Source: Alphaproteobacteria bacterium (GTDB lineage Bacteria > Pseudomonadota > Alphaproteobacteria > CACIAM-22H2). From it: a stretch of 7,530 nucleotides of DNA. Both the position numbers and the translations under genes were made by a program. Numbering within the stretch: the first letter of the stretch is position 1; the number at the start of each line of letters is the position of its first letter. Positions 1 through 6,176 of this stretch are shown here, one piece after another. Location of the stretch: NCBI GenBank assembly GCA_016869415.1, contig VGEI01000171.1:1-7530 (forward strand), given 5' to 3'. The notes beneath the pieces were generated by a model, which saw only the letters and a list, made by a program, of their open reading frames with translations, had not been told where the DNA came from and made no database searches.

Positions 1-888
1 CGTGAGCGGGGGCGCGGCGGTTGGTGCTGCGAGGGCTTGAATGATGTCCCCGGCACTTTCGGCCAGGGTCGCCCCTTGCCGGAGCAGGTCATTGGAGCCG
101 CGGGCCCGGGGGTCCAGGGGCGAGCCCGGCACGGCAAAGACGTCACGGCCGTACTCTCCGGCCAGCCGGGCGGTGATCAGCGACCCGGACTTCACGGCGG
201 CTTCGACGACCACCACGCCCAGCGACATCCCGGCCACGATCCGGTTGCGTTGAGGGAAATGCCGCGCTTGGGGCTGCAGCCCGGGCGGCATCTCGCTGAT
301 CGCCGCACCCTGGCTTATGACCTCGTCATAGAGGCCGGCGTTCTCTGCGGGGTAGACCAGGTCCACGCCCCCGGCCAGGACGGCGACCGTGCCCGTCGAC
401 AGGGCGCCGCGATGGGCGGCGGCGTCGATGCCGCGGGCCAGGCCCGAGACAACCAGCAGGCCGGCGTTGCCCAGGTCGGTAGCCAGCTGCCGGGCGAAAC
501 GGATGCCGTTGGCCGAGGCGTTGCGGGCACCGACGACAGCCACGCCGCGCCGGTTGAGGATTTCGCTCCGTCCGCGCACGGCCAGCAGCGGCGGCGCATC
601 GTCGACAGCGGCCAGCGCGGGTGGGTACTCGGGTTCGCAGCGGGCGATAAGGTGCGCCTCGACCGCCGTCAGCTTCTCGATTTCGCTCTCGGCTGCATCG
701 CTTGGGTAGACGCGGAAGCTCTTGCGGCCGCCGCGTTTCGCCAGATCGGGCAGGGCGCTGAGCGCCTCCGCCGCTGAGCCGAAGCGCTCGAGCAGCTGAC
801 CGAAAATGACGGGGCCGACATTGTCGCTGCGGATCAGCCGCAGCCAGTCGAGGCGCTCGCTGTCGCTGAGCGGTCGCTTCTCGCTCAA
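1..888 (-). CDS. dprA: DNA-processing protein DprA (Smf), 3' end beyond window
   Basis: DprA binds incoming single-stranded DNA in the cytoplasm and loads RecA onto it during natural transformation; it is also kept in many non-competent bacteria. The minus strand is open for 296 codons to the window edge. It shows the Rossmann-like DprA core: VGAR (119-122), SGLARGID followed by AAAH (148-159), AGGVDLVYP with EN (172-183), RNRI (214-217), SGSLITA (234-240) and VPGSP (253-257). Residues 10-60 look like the usual N-terminal helical (SAM-like) region. Family members are about 360-400 residues, so the missing part should be a linker and the C-terminal winged-helix domain. The start is inferred to be TTG at 888-886: it overlaps the plsY stop as TTGA, a weak GGAAG lies 7 nt upstream, and the first in-frame ATG falls at codon 200, inside the core. 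The family call is secure; the exact start is less so. Confidence 0.95.
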   Translation of the reverse strand, partial: MSEKRPLSDSERLDWLRLIRSDNVGPVIFGQLLERFGSAAEALSALPDLAKRGGRKSFRVYPSDAAESEIEKLTAVEAHLIARCEPEYPPALAAVDDAPPLLAVRGRSEILNRRGVAVVGARNASANGIRFARQLATDLGNAGLLVVSGLARGIDAAAHRGALSTGTVAVLAGGVDLVYPAENAGLYDEVISQGAAISEMPPGLQPQARHFPQRNRIVAGMSLGVVVVEAAVKSGSLITARLAGEYGRDVFAVPGSPLDPRARGSNDLLRQGATLAESAGDIIQALAAPTAAPPLT

Positions 889-1523
889 CCGGCCGCTTCC
901 GCCTTGCGCTTGCCGATCTTCGGCTCGTCGCCGCTTAGCAGGCGGCGGATATTGGCGCGGTGCTGGAACCAGACCAGAGCGCCGAGCAGCGCGCTGAACC
1001 AGACGAGTTGGGGATCGCCGGCACTGCCCCAGAGCAACGGCAGGAACCAGGCATAGAGCGGTGCCAACGCCGCGGCGAGCAGGGCCGAGAGCGAGGAGTA
1101 GCGGAATACGGCCGCGGCCAGCAGCCAGGTCAGGCAGGCGGCGATGCCGATCGGCCAGGAGATGGCCAGCAGGAGGCCGAGCTTGGTCGCGACGCCCTTG
1201 CCGCCCTTGAAGCGCAACCAGACCGGAAAGAGATGCCCGAGGATGGCGCCGTAGCCGGCGGCAAGAGCTGCTTCCTGTCCCCACATGCCGGCGATCAACA
1301 CCGCTACAGCCCCCTTGCCGCCGTCGAGAAGCAGCGTGGCGGCCGCCAGGCCTTTGCGGCCGGTGCGCAGCACGTTGGTCGCGCCGATATTGCCGGAACC
1401 GATATTGCGGATGTCGCCGAGCCCGGCGAGCCGGGTCAGCACCAGCCCGAAGGGGATGGAGCCGAGCAGGTAGCCGCCGGCGAGCGCCGCGAGAAGAAAG
1501 GTCCAGGAAACGGGATCGGCCAT
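885..1523 (-). CDS. plsY: Acyl-phosphate:glycerol-3-phosphate acyltransferase PlsY
   Basis: PlsY is an integral inner-membrane enzyme that transfers an acyl group from acyl-phosphate to glycerol-3-phosphate, giving lysophosphatidic acid, the first committed step of phospholipid synthesis in most bacteria. The 212-residue product has the usual family length and all signature loops: GSIPFG (21-26), GSGNIGATNVLRTGRKG (42-58), DGGKG (67-71), GHLFPVWLRFKGGKGVAT (96-113) and a C-terminal HRANIRRLL with SGDEPKIG (188-204). Between these lie about five to seven strongly hydrophobic membrane segments. ATG at 1523 is chosen because the N terminus MADPVSWTFLLAALAGGYLLGSIPFG places the first membrane helix correctly; the ribosome site upstream is weak. 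It follows the dehydrogenase by 45 nt and its stop overlaps the dprA start (TTGA), so the two are probably translated in a coupled way. Confidence 0.97.
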   Translation of the reverse strand: MADPVSWTFLLAALAGGYLLGSIPFGLVLTRLAGLGDIRNIGSGNIGATNVLRTGRKGLAAATLLLDGGKGAVAVLIAGMWGQEAALAAGYGAILGHLFPVWLRFKGGKGVATKLGLLLAISWPIGIAACLTWLLAAAVFRYSSLSALLAAALAPLYAWFLPLLWGSAGDPQLVWFSALLGALVWFQHRANIRRLLSGDEPKIGKRKAEAAG

Positions 1524-1568
1524 GGGGCGCGAGAATAAGGGTCGCGCGCCCGGGCGAACAGCCCGTTG
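1524..1568. other. 45-nt gap between sugar operon and plsY
   Basis: This is the longest non-coding stretch in the window. It holds a short inverted repeat, CGGGC (1551-1555) and GCCCG (1561-1565) around a 5-nt loop, a GC-rich 10-base palindrome CGCCCGGGCG (1547-1556) overlapping it, and arms GCGCGA (1527-1532) and TCGCGC (1542-1547). None is followed by a T-run in the minus-strand direction, so there is no Rho-independent terminator that I can defend. Read-through from the sugar genes into plsY, or a plsY promoter within the end of the dehydrogenase gene, are both possible. I see no clear -35/-10 pair. Confidence 0.4.
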
Positions 1569-2327
1569 TTAGTGATTGCCGCCGTTGACGATGAAGTTCT
1601 GGCCGCTGCAGCCGGCACTGTCGTCGGCGGCAAGGAACAGAACCATCGGCGCAACGTGCTCAGGCGTCAGGCGGAACTTGAGCGCCTGCAGGTCGAGGAT
1701 CTCCTTGTCCTGTGCCGGACCCGACCAGAGTTGGCGCTGGCGTTCGGTGACGATGGCGCCGGGCACGACGCAGTTGACACGGATGTTCTTCTCGCCGAAC
1801 TCGCGTGCCAATGTCCTGGTCAGACCGTTGATCGCCGCCTTGGCCGTGGTGTAGCCGACCATGCCGGGCAGGCTGCGCATCCAGGAGACCGAGCCGAAAT
1901 TGACGATCGAGCCGCCGCCAGCCTTCTCCATCTGCGGCACCACCGCCTGCGCGGCGAAGAACTGGTGGCGCAGGTTCACCTGCAGGCACTGGTCCCAGTA
2001 TTCGGGCGTGACCTCGTCCCATTTGTGGCGGTCGTCGCGTGCCGCGTTATTGACCAGCACGCGGATCGGCCCGAGCTGCTTCCCCACGTCATCGACGGCG
2101 CGACGCAACGCCTCGATGTCGCGCAGGTCGCAGCGGATGAAGAGTGGCTTGTTGGCGGAACATTGATCGACCAGGGCCCGCGAGGCCTTCTCGTCGATGT
2201 CGAGGAATGCCACCTTCGCGCCCTGCTCGACGAGACGGCTAACGATGGTGGCGCCGATACCGGAACCGCCGCCGGTCACCAGACAGACACGACCTTCAAG
2301 GCTCGGATAGCGGGCAGTCGGAGTCAT
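1569..2327 (-). CDS. SDR-family sugar dehydrogenase, D-xylose 1-dehydrogenase (XylB)-like
   Basis: This is a classical short-chain dehydrogenase/reductase of 252 residues, the normal family length, predicted cytoplasmic. Visible motifs are the nucleotide-binding TGGGSGIG (18-25), an acidic Asp42 at the end of the second strand (FLDID) that favours NAD over NADP, NNAA (92-95 region), and a catalytic set Asn118, Ser146, Tyr159 and Lys163 (YxxxK). The sequence resembles Caulobacter crescentus XylB as I remember it: YPSL near the start, RCDL (65-68), DDRHK (98-102), VNLRH (117-121), NFGSVSW (143-149) and CVVPG (186-190). XylB oxidises D-xylose to xylonolactone in the Weimberg pathway, so oxidation of an aldose at C1 is the best guess; xylose itself is not proven, and L-arabinose, fucose, galactose or glucose remain possible. 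ATG at 2327 overlaps the GH31 stop (ATGA), indicating translational coupling; a longer in-frame start at 2456 would lie inside GH31. No other Weimberg or Dahms pathway gene is in the window. Confidence 0.85.
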   Translation of the reverse strand: MTPTARYPSLEGRVCLVTGGGSGIGATIVSRLVEQGAKVAFLDIDEKASRALVDQCSANKPLFIRCDLRDIEALRRAVDDVGKQLGPIRVLVNNAARDDRHKWDEVTPEYWDQCLQVNLRHQFFAAQAVVPQMEKAGGGSIVNFGSVSWMRSLPGMVGYTTAKAAINGLTRTLAREFGEKNIRVNCVVPGAIVTERQRQLWSGPAQDKEILDLQALKFRLTPEHVAPMVLFLAADDSAGCSGQNFIVNGGNH

Positions 2328-4393
2328 GCGTTGCCAAAAACCTTCGTCTCGACAATCGGCCGCTGCGCATCGATCTCGCCCGTGTGCTGGACAACGGGGC
2401 CCAAGGGCAGCGTAGCACCGGCGCGGCCGAAGACCGGCAGGCGATCCAGCGGGCAAACGATTGAAACGGCGCGGCCTCCGATGTGGCGTTCGCCGGTGAA
2501 GAAATCATGCCAGACGCCGTCAGGCAACCAGACGTCGGCGCGGCCGCCCGGTGCAATGATCGGCGCCACCAGCAGGTCAGGTCCGCACATGAACTGCGTG
2601 TCGTAGGTGCGGGCCTGACGATCGCCGGGAAATGCCAGCGGCATGGCACGCATCACCGGCATTCCTGTGCGCGTCGCCTCGGCGGCGCAGGCCTCGAGAT
2701 ACGGGATGAGGCGATAACGCAGCTCCAGCCAGGAGCGGGCGATGCGCTCGGCTTCGGCTCCGAAATGCCAGGGCTCGCGCGGACCGATGCCGTGGAAGCG
2801 GAAATGTGAGGCGAAAACCCCGGCGGCCAGCCAGCGCAGATAGAGCTCGGCATCGGGCTGTTTGCCGTAGAAGCCGCCGATGTCCGTGGCATGGTAGGGG
2901 ACGCCGGAGAGACCCCAGGAGAGGCCGCCGCGGAGGCTCGCCGCCAATGCCTCCCAGTCGCTTTGCGGATCGCCGCCCCATTGGACGGGATAGCGCTGGC
3001 TGCCCGCCCAGCCGGCCCGGCCCCAGACCATCGGCGTGCCGTGCCCGTAGAGCTTGGCCGCCTCGTAGACGCAAGCGTTGTAGAGCAGCGGGTAGACGTT
3101 GTGCAGGCGCGCCCCGGTGTCGCCGTTGTGCGCCACAGCGTTGTCGGGGACCTGCTCGCCGAAATCGCTCTTGATCACGTCGACGCCGAGATCAAACAGT
3201 TTCTTGTGCTGGTCGCGCCACCATGCGTAGGCCGCGGGATTGGTGAAGTCGACGATGCCGCTGACCGGCAAGGGTGTCAGCACCTTGCCGAAGGGAGACG
3301 TCCCTGGCGTCGTATCCCATTCGTAGCGCAGCGGCGCGCCGTCGCGGTCGCGGAGCAGGAAACTTTTTGCCGCCAGCTCCGCGAACTGCGGATGATGGAC
3401 GGAGACCAGCGGGTACTCCCAGCAGCAGATGCGCAGGTTCTGCGCCTTGATCCTCTGCAGTACCGAAGCCGGATCGGCATAGCGGCTCCTGTCGAACTCG
3501 AAATGGAAACGGGTCGGCGTGTCCTGCCAGGCGCGGCCGTCGAAGGTCAGCACGTCGCAGGGCATGCGTCGCGCCCGGATCTCGGCGGCGGCTTCGAGGG
3601 CTTCGTCGGCCGTGCGGTAGTAGGCCCGGCTCATCCACACGCCGAAGCTCCAGCGCGGTACAGGTCCCGGGCGGCCGGTCAGCGCCGTGTAGGCATCGAG
3701 GATGGCGGCTGGACTCTCGCCGGCGAAGAGGAAGAGATCGAGCGCTTCATCCTCGACCGTGAGGGCATAGCTGCGGTGCGACCACGGTCCGTAGCCGACG
3801 CCGTGCGTGACCCGCGCCGGGGTGTGCACGAACACACCCCAGCCGCGCGGGCTCCAGCCGAAGGGCGCGTTCTTGTAGGCGAGCTCGGTGTTGACACCGA
3901 GCGCGTCCTCGACCTGGCTGGTGACGAGTTGATCCCGCCGGTCGAGCGGCCCGAATTTCTCGCCCAGACCGTAGAACGACTCCCCGCTGACCAGCGCGAA
4001 AGCGGCAGCCCAGCCTTTGGAGCCGTGGCCGAATGTCGGCAGGCGGGTCCAGCCGCGGAAATGTTCGTCGGTGATCGAGGTGAGAATCTCATGCCCCTTG
4101 TGCAGCAGTCGCAACCGCAGGGGGTTAGGCCGTAGTTCGAGCCGCGCTTCGCCGGCGCTGAGCGCGTAGCCACTCTCGGGCAGCGTCTCGAGGGCGGCGG
4201 TGAGCGCGCCTTTCTGCACCAGGAGCCCGTAGTCTGGCTTCGTCTCCGGCCCGAAGCGCAGACGGAACACGCCCGGCGCGTGCGCGATGACGATCAGCTC
4301 GCCGATGTCGGTGTCGAACACGCCACCGCTGGGAGTCGGCTGGCGAAGAGTGAGTGTGTCGGCCCGAGTGTAGGCGGTCGCGTCGAAGCGCAT
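2324..4393 (-). CDS. GH31 alpha-glycosidase, YicI-like, cytoplasmic
   Basis: This 689-residue glycoside hydrolase belongs to family 31, retaining enzymes that cleave alpha-linked sugars. It has an N-terminal beta-sandwich (about 1-240, with YGLGEKFG at 141-148), a TIM barrel (about 245-580) and a short C-terminal beta region. The nucleophile is Asp410 in KSDFGE (408-413); the acid/base is Asp475 in QWGGD (471-475), preceded by GRAG (458-461) and followed by SLRGGLSWGLSG (486-497) and DIGGF (504-508). SHFRFHG (529-535) matches the conserved histidine region. There is no signal peptide or lipobox, so it should act on a sugar already imported by the adjacent transporter. Where YicI has FDCFW, with residues contacting xylose, this protein has FDGRAW (284-289), so alpha-xylosidase activity should not be assumed; alpha-glucosidase or another specificity is open. 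The C terminus stops soon after the proximal beta domain, about 80 residues shorter than YicI. ATG at 4393 overlaps the upstream permease stop by one base (TGATG), with AAAGG just upstream; the frame is open further upstream, but only across the permease gene. Confidence 0.93.
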   Translation of the reverse strand: MRFDATAYTRADTLTLRQPTPSGGVFDTDIGELIVIAHAPGVFRLRFGPETKPDYGLLVQKGALTAALETLPESGYALSAGEARLELRPNPLRLRLLHKGHEILTSITDEHFRGWTRLPTFGHGSKGWAAAFALVSGESFYGLGEKFGPLDRRDQLVTSQVEDALGVNTELAYKNAPFGWSPRGWGVFVHTPARVTHGVGYGPWSHRSYALTVEDEALDLFLFAGESPAAILDAYTALTGRPGPVPRWSFGVWMSRAYYRTADEALEAAAEIRARRMPCDVLTFDGRAWQDTPTRFHFEFDRSRYADPASVLQRIKAQNLRICCWEYPLVSVHHPQFAELAAKSFLLRDRDGAPLRYEWDTTPGTSPFGKVLTPLPVSGIVDFTNPAAYAWWRDQHKKLFDLGVDVIKSDFGEQVPDNAVAHNGDTGARLHNVYPLLYNACVYEAAKLYGHGTPMVWGRAGWAGSQRYPVQWGGDPQSDWEALAASLRGGLSWGLSGVPYHATDIGGFYGKQPDAELYLRWLAAGVFASHFRFHGIGPREPWHFGAEAERIARSWLELRYRLIPYLEACAAEATRTGMPVMRAMPLAFPGDRQARTYDTQFMCGPDLLVAPIIAPGGRADVWLPDGVWHDFFTGERHIGGRAVSIVCPLDRLPVFGRAGATLPLGPVVQHTGEIDAQRPIVETKVFGNA

Positions 4394-5226
4394 CAGCCTT
4401 TCACGCCACCGGCGGTAAGGCCGCTGACCACGCGCTCCTGGAAGACGGCGATGAGAATGGCGATGGGCACGATCGCCACGATAAGGGCCGCCGAGATGAT
4501 CGGCCAGGGGAAGGCGAACTCGCCCTGGTAGAGCGTGATGCCTACCGGCAGGGTGCGCATGGTCAGGCGGCTGTTGAGGGTGAGGGCAAGCAGGAACTCG
4601 TCCCAGGCGTTGACGAAGGAGAGGATCGCGGCAGTGAAGACGCCGGGTGCCGAGAGCGGCACGACAACGCGGAACAAGGCACCGAGCCGGGTGCAGCCGT
4701 CGATCATCGCGGCGTTCTCGAGGTCCATCGGGATGTCCTGGAAGAAGCTGGCCAGGACCAGGGTACAGACCGGCAGGCTGAGCACCGTGTAGGGCAGGAT
4801 CAGCGCGAGATAGGTATTCAGCAGCCCGAAGCCGCGCATCGTCTGAAACAGGGGGACGAGGAGTGCTATCAGCGGAAACATGGCGACGGCCAGCAGGCAC
4901 TGGAGAATCAGGTTGCGGTAAGGCAGGCGCAACCGGGTGAGCGCATACGCCGCGAAAGCCGAGACCACCACGGTAAGGACGGTCGACAGCGTGGCGACGA
5001 TCAGGCTGTTGACGGCGAAGAGCCAGAGCGGCTGGTCGGTGAAGGCGCGCACGTAGTTGGACAGTGTCGGCATCGCCGGCAGGTAGGTGATCGGATAGCG
5101 CATCAGCTCGCCCTCGGTCTTGAGCGAGGTGAAGAGAATCCACAGCGCCGGGAAGAAGCCGTTGCCGGCAACCACCAGCGCCGCCAGCCAGACCCATCGC
5201 CGCCGGTTGAAGTCGAAACCGCTCAT
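4393..5226 (-). CDS. Sugar ABC transporter permease, MalG/UgpE type (CUT1)
   Basis: This is the second inner-membrane subunit of a CUT1-family sugar importer, 277 residues, the usual MalG-type length. Six hydrophobic segments can be seen at roughly 11-33, 68-95, 106-126, 135-160, 193-212 and 243-262. The cytoplasmic EAA loop that docks on the ATPase is recognisable at 169-194, with AAMIDGC (172-178) and VVVP (187-190), but the Glu of the EAA triplet is Asn171. Other family features are LKTEGEL (35-41), NSLIVAT (73-79) and FVNAWDEFLLALT (204-216). The start at 5226 overlaps the stop of the first permease (ATGA). The frame stays open for hundreds of codons upstream, but that extension crosses the first permease and the binding-protein gene in a wrong frame and has no family similarity. 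The imported sugar cannot be read from this subunit. Confidence 0.95.
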   Translation of the reverse strand: MSGFDFNRRRWVWLAALVVAGNGFFPALWILFTSLKTEGELMRYPITYLPAMPTLSNYVRAFTDQPLWLFAVNSLIVATLSTVLTVVVSAFAAYALTRLRLPYRNLILQCLLAVAMFPLIALLVPLFQTMRGFGLLNTYLALILPYTVLSLPVCTLVLASFFQDIPMDLENAAMIDGCTRLGALFRVVVPLSAPGVFTAAILSFVNAWDEFLLALTLNSRLTMRTLPVGITLYQGEFAFPWPIISAALIVAIVPIAILIAVFQERVVSGLTAGGVKG

Positions 5227-6170
5227 GCCGGCTTGCGCGTCGGGCGATCGCGCTGTGTGTGACGCAGGTAGAACGAGGTCGCCACGGCGCTGACGATGAA
5301 CATGATGGTGGCCAGCGCCGAGCCGTAGCCGAAATCGAGGAAGTCGATGGTCGTCTTGTGGATGTACATGGCCAGCGTCTCGGTCGAATCGCCGGGGCCG
5401 CCGCCGGTCATGGCGTAAGGAATGTCGAAGGTCTGGATGGCGGTAATGGTGCGGAAGATGAGCGCAACGACGATCGCCGGCCGCAGCATCGGCAGGGTGA
5501 TCTCGATGAATTGCTGCCAGCGCGTGGCGCCGTCGACTTCGGCCGCCTCGTAGAGCGAGCGCGGGATCGACTGCAGGCCGGCGAGCAGAACCAGCGCCAC
5601 GAAGGACGAGGATTTCCAGATGATGGCAAGGCAGATGGCGACGAAGGCCAGCTTGGGGCTCGACAGCCATTGCGGCGCCTCGAAGCCGAGCCTGACGATC
5701 ACGTCGTTGACGATGCCCTGCCGGTACTCGAAGAACCAGCGGAAGATCAGGCCGGCGAAGACCACCGGCAGCGCCCAGGGCAACAGCAGCCCGAGGCGTA
5801 CCGGCCACTTGATGCGGAAGGGTAGGTTGGCGAGCAGCGCCAGCCCCAGGCCGACCAGCAGCGCGCCGGGCACCGTGACTACCGTGTAAATCACGGTGTT
5901 GAGCGTCGAGGTCCAGAAGCGGCCGTCGGCGAAGGCATCGAGGTAGTTCTCGAAGCCGACGAAGGGCGCCCGGCCGGCCGGCGTGCCCTGGTCGACGCGG
6001 TAGAGGCTGGTGGTCAGCAGTACGGCGACCGGATAGACGATCACCGTCGCCAGCAGGACGAAGGCGGGCGCCAGCAGGCCGAAGCCCAGCAGGCGCTCGC
6101 TCCAGTCGAGCCGCGTCAGCCGGTGGCGGATCGCGCCACCGGCCGCCGGGGAGGCTGGTACCGTGGTCAT
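5223..6170 (-). CDS. Sugar ABC transporter permease, MalF/UgpA type (CUT1)
   Basis: This is the first inner-membrane subunit of the importer, 315 residues. After a cytoplasmic tail of about 28 residues there are six hydrophobic segments at about 29-53, 89-116, 122-145, 173-200, 229-246 and 285-303. The EAA loop is canonical: EAAEVDGATRW (208-218) continuing to ITLPMLRP (224-231), which couples to the ATPase. TGGGPGDST (255-263) after the fifth helix is also typical of this family. The gene starts 6 nt after the binding-protein stop and ends in an ATGA overlap with the second permease, so the two halves of the transmembrane pore are probably made in a 1:1 ratio by coupled translation. The ribosome site upstream of ATG 6170 is weak (CGGCGA), which fits re-initiation. 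Confidence 0.96.
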   Translation of the reverse strand: MTTVPASPAAGGAIRHRLTRLDWSERLLGFGLLAPAFVLLATVIVYPVAVLLTTSLYRVDQGTPAGRAPFVGFENYLDAFADGRFWTSTLNTVIYTVVTVPGALLVGLGLALLANLPFRIKWPVRLGLLLPWALPVVFAGLIFRWFFEYRQGIVNDVIVRLGFEAPQWLSSPKLAFVAICLAIIWKSSSFVALVLLAGLQSIPRSLYEAAEVDGATRWQQFIEITLPMLRPAIVVALIFRTITAIQTFDIPYAMTGGGPGDSTETLAMYIHKTTIDFLDFGYGSALATIMFIVSAVATSFYLRHTQRDRPTRKPA

Positions 6171-6176
6171 TCGCCG

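Noticed and set aside
37..777. 246-codon open frame on the plus strand
   Set aside because: It is antisense to dprA, whose motifs are all in the minus-strand frame.
1547..1565. Possible Rho-independent terminator after the dehydrogenase
   Set aside because: The stem is only 5 bp and is followed by GC-rich sequence without a T-run in the direction of transcription.
2328..2456. Longer start for the dehydrogenase (43 extra residues)
   Set aside because: It would lie inside the GH31 coding end. SDR proteins of this type start just before the first beta strand, and ATG 2327 forms an ATGA overlap.
1566..2606. 346-codon open frame on the plus strand
   Set aside because: It is antisense to the dehydrogenase and the end of GH31. 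No domain can be seen.
2891..4135. 414-codon open frame on the plus strand
   Set aside because: It is antisense to GH31, an expected by-product of high GC in codon position 3. There is no recognisable domain or ribosome site, and the sense-strand gene is certain.
4394..5197. 268-codon open extension upstream of the GH31 start in the same frame
   Set aside because: It overlaps the second permease in a different frame, is rich in Arg, Pro and Ala and shows no domain. The GH31 fold begins at ATG 4393, in the overlap with the permease stop.
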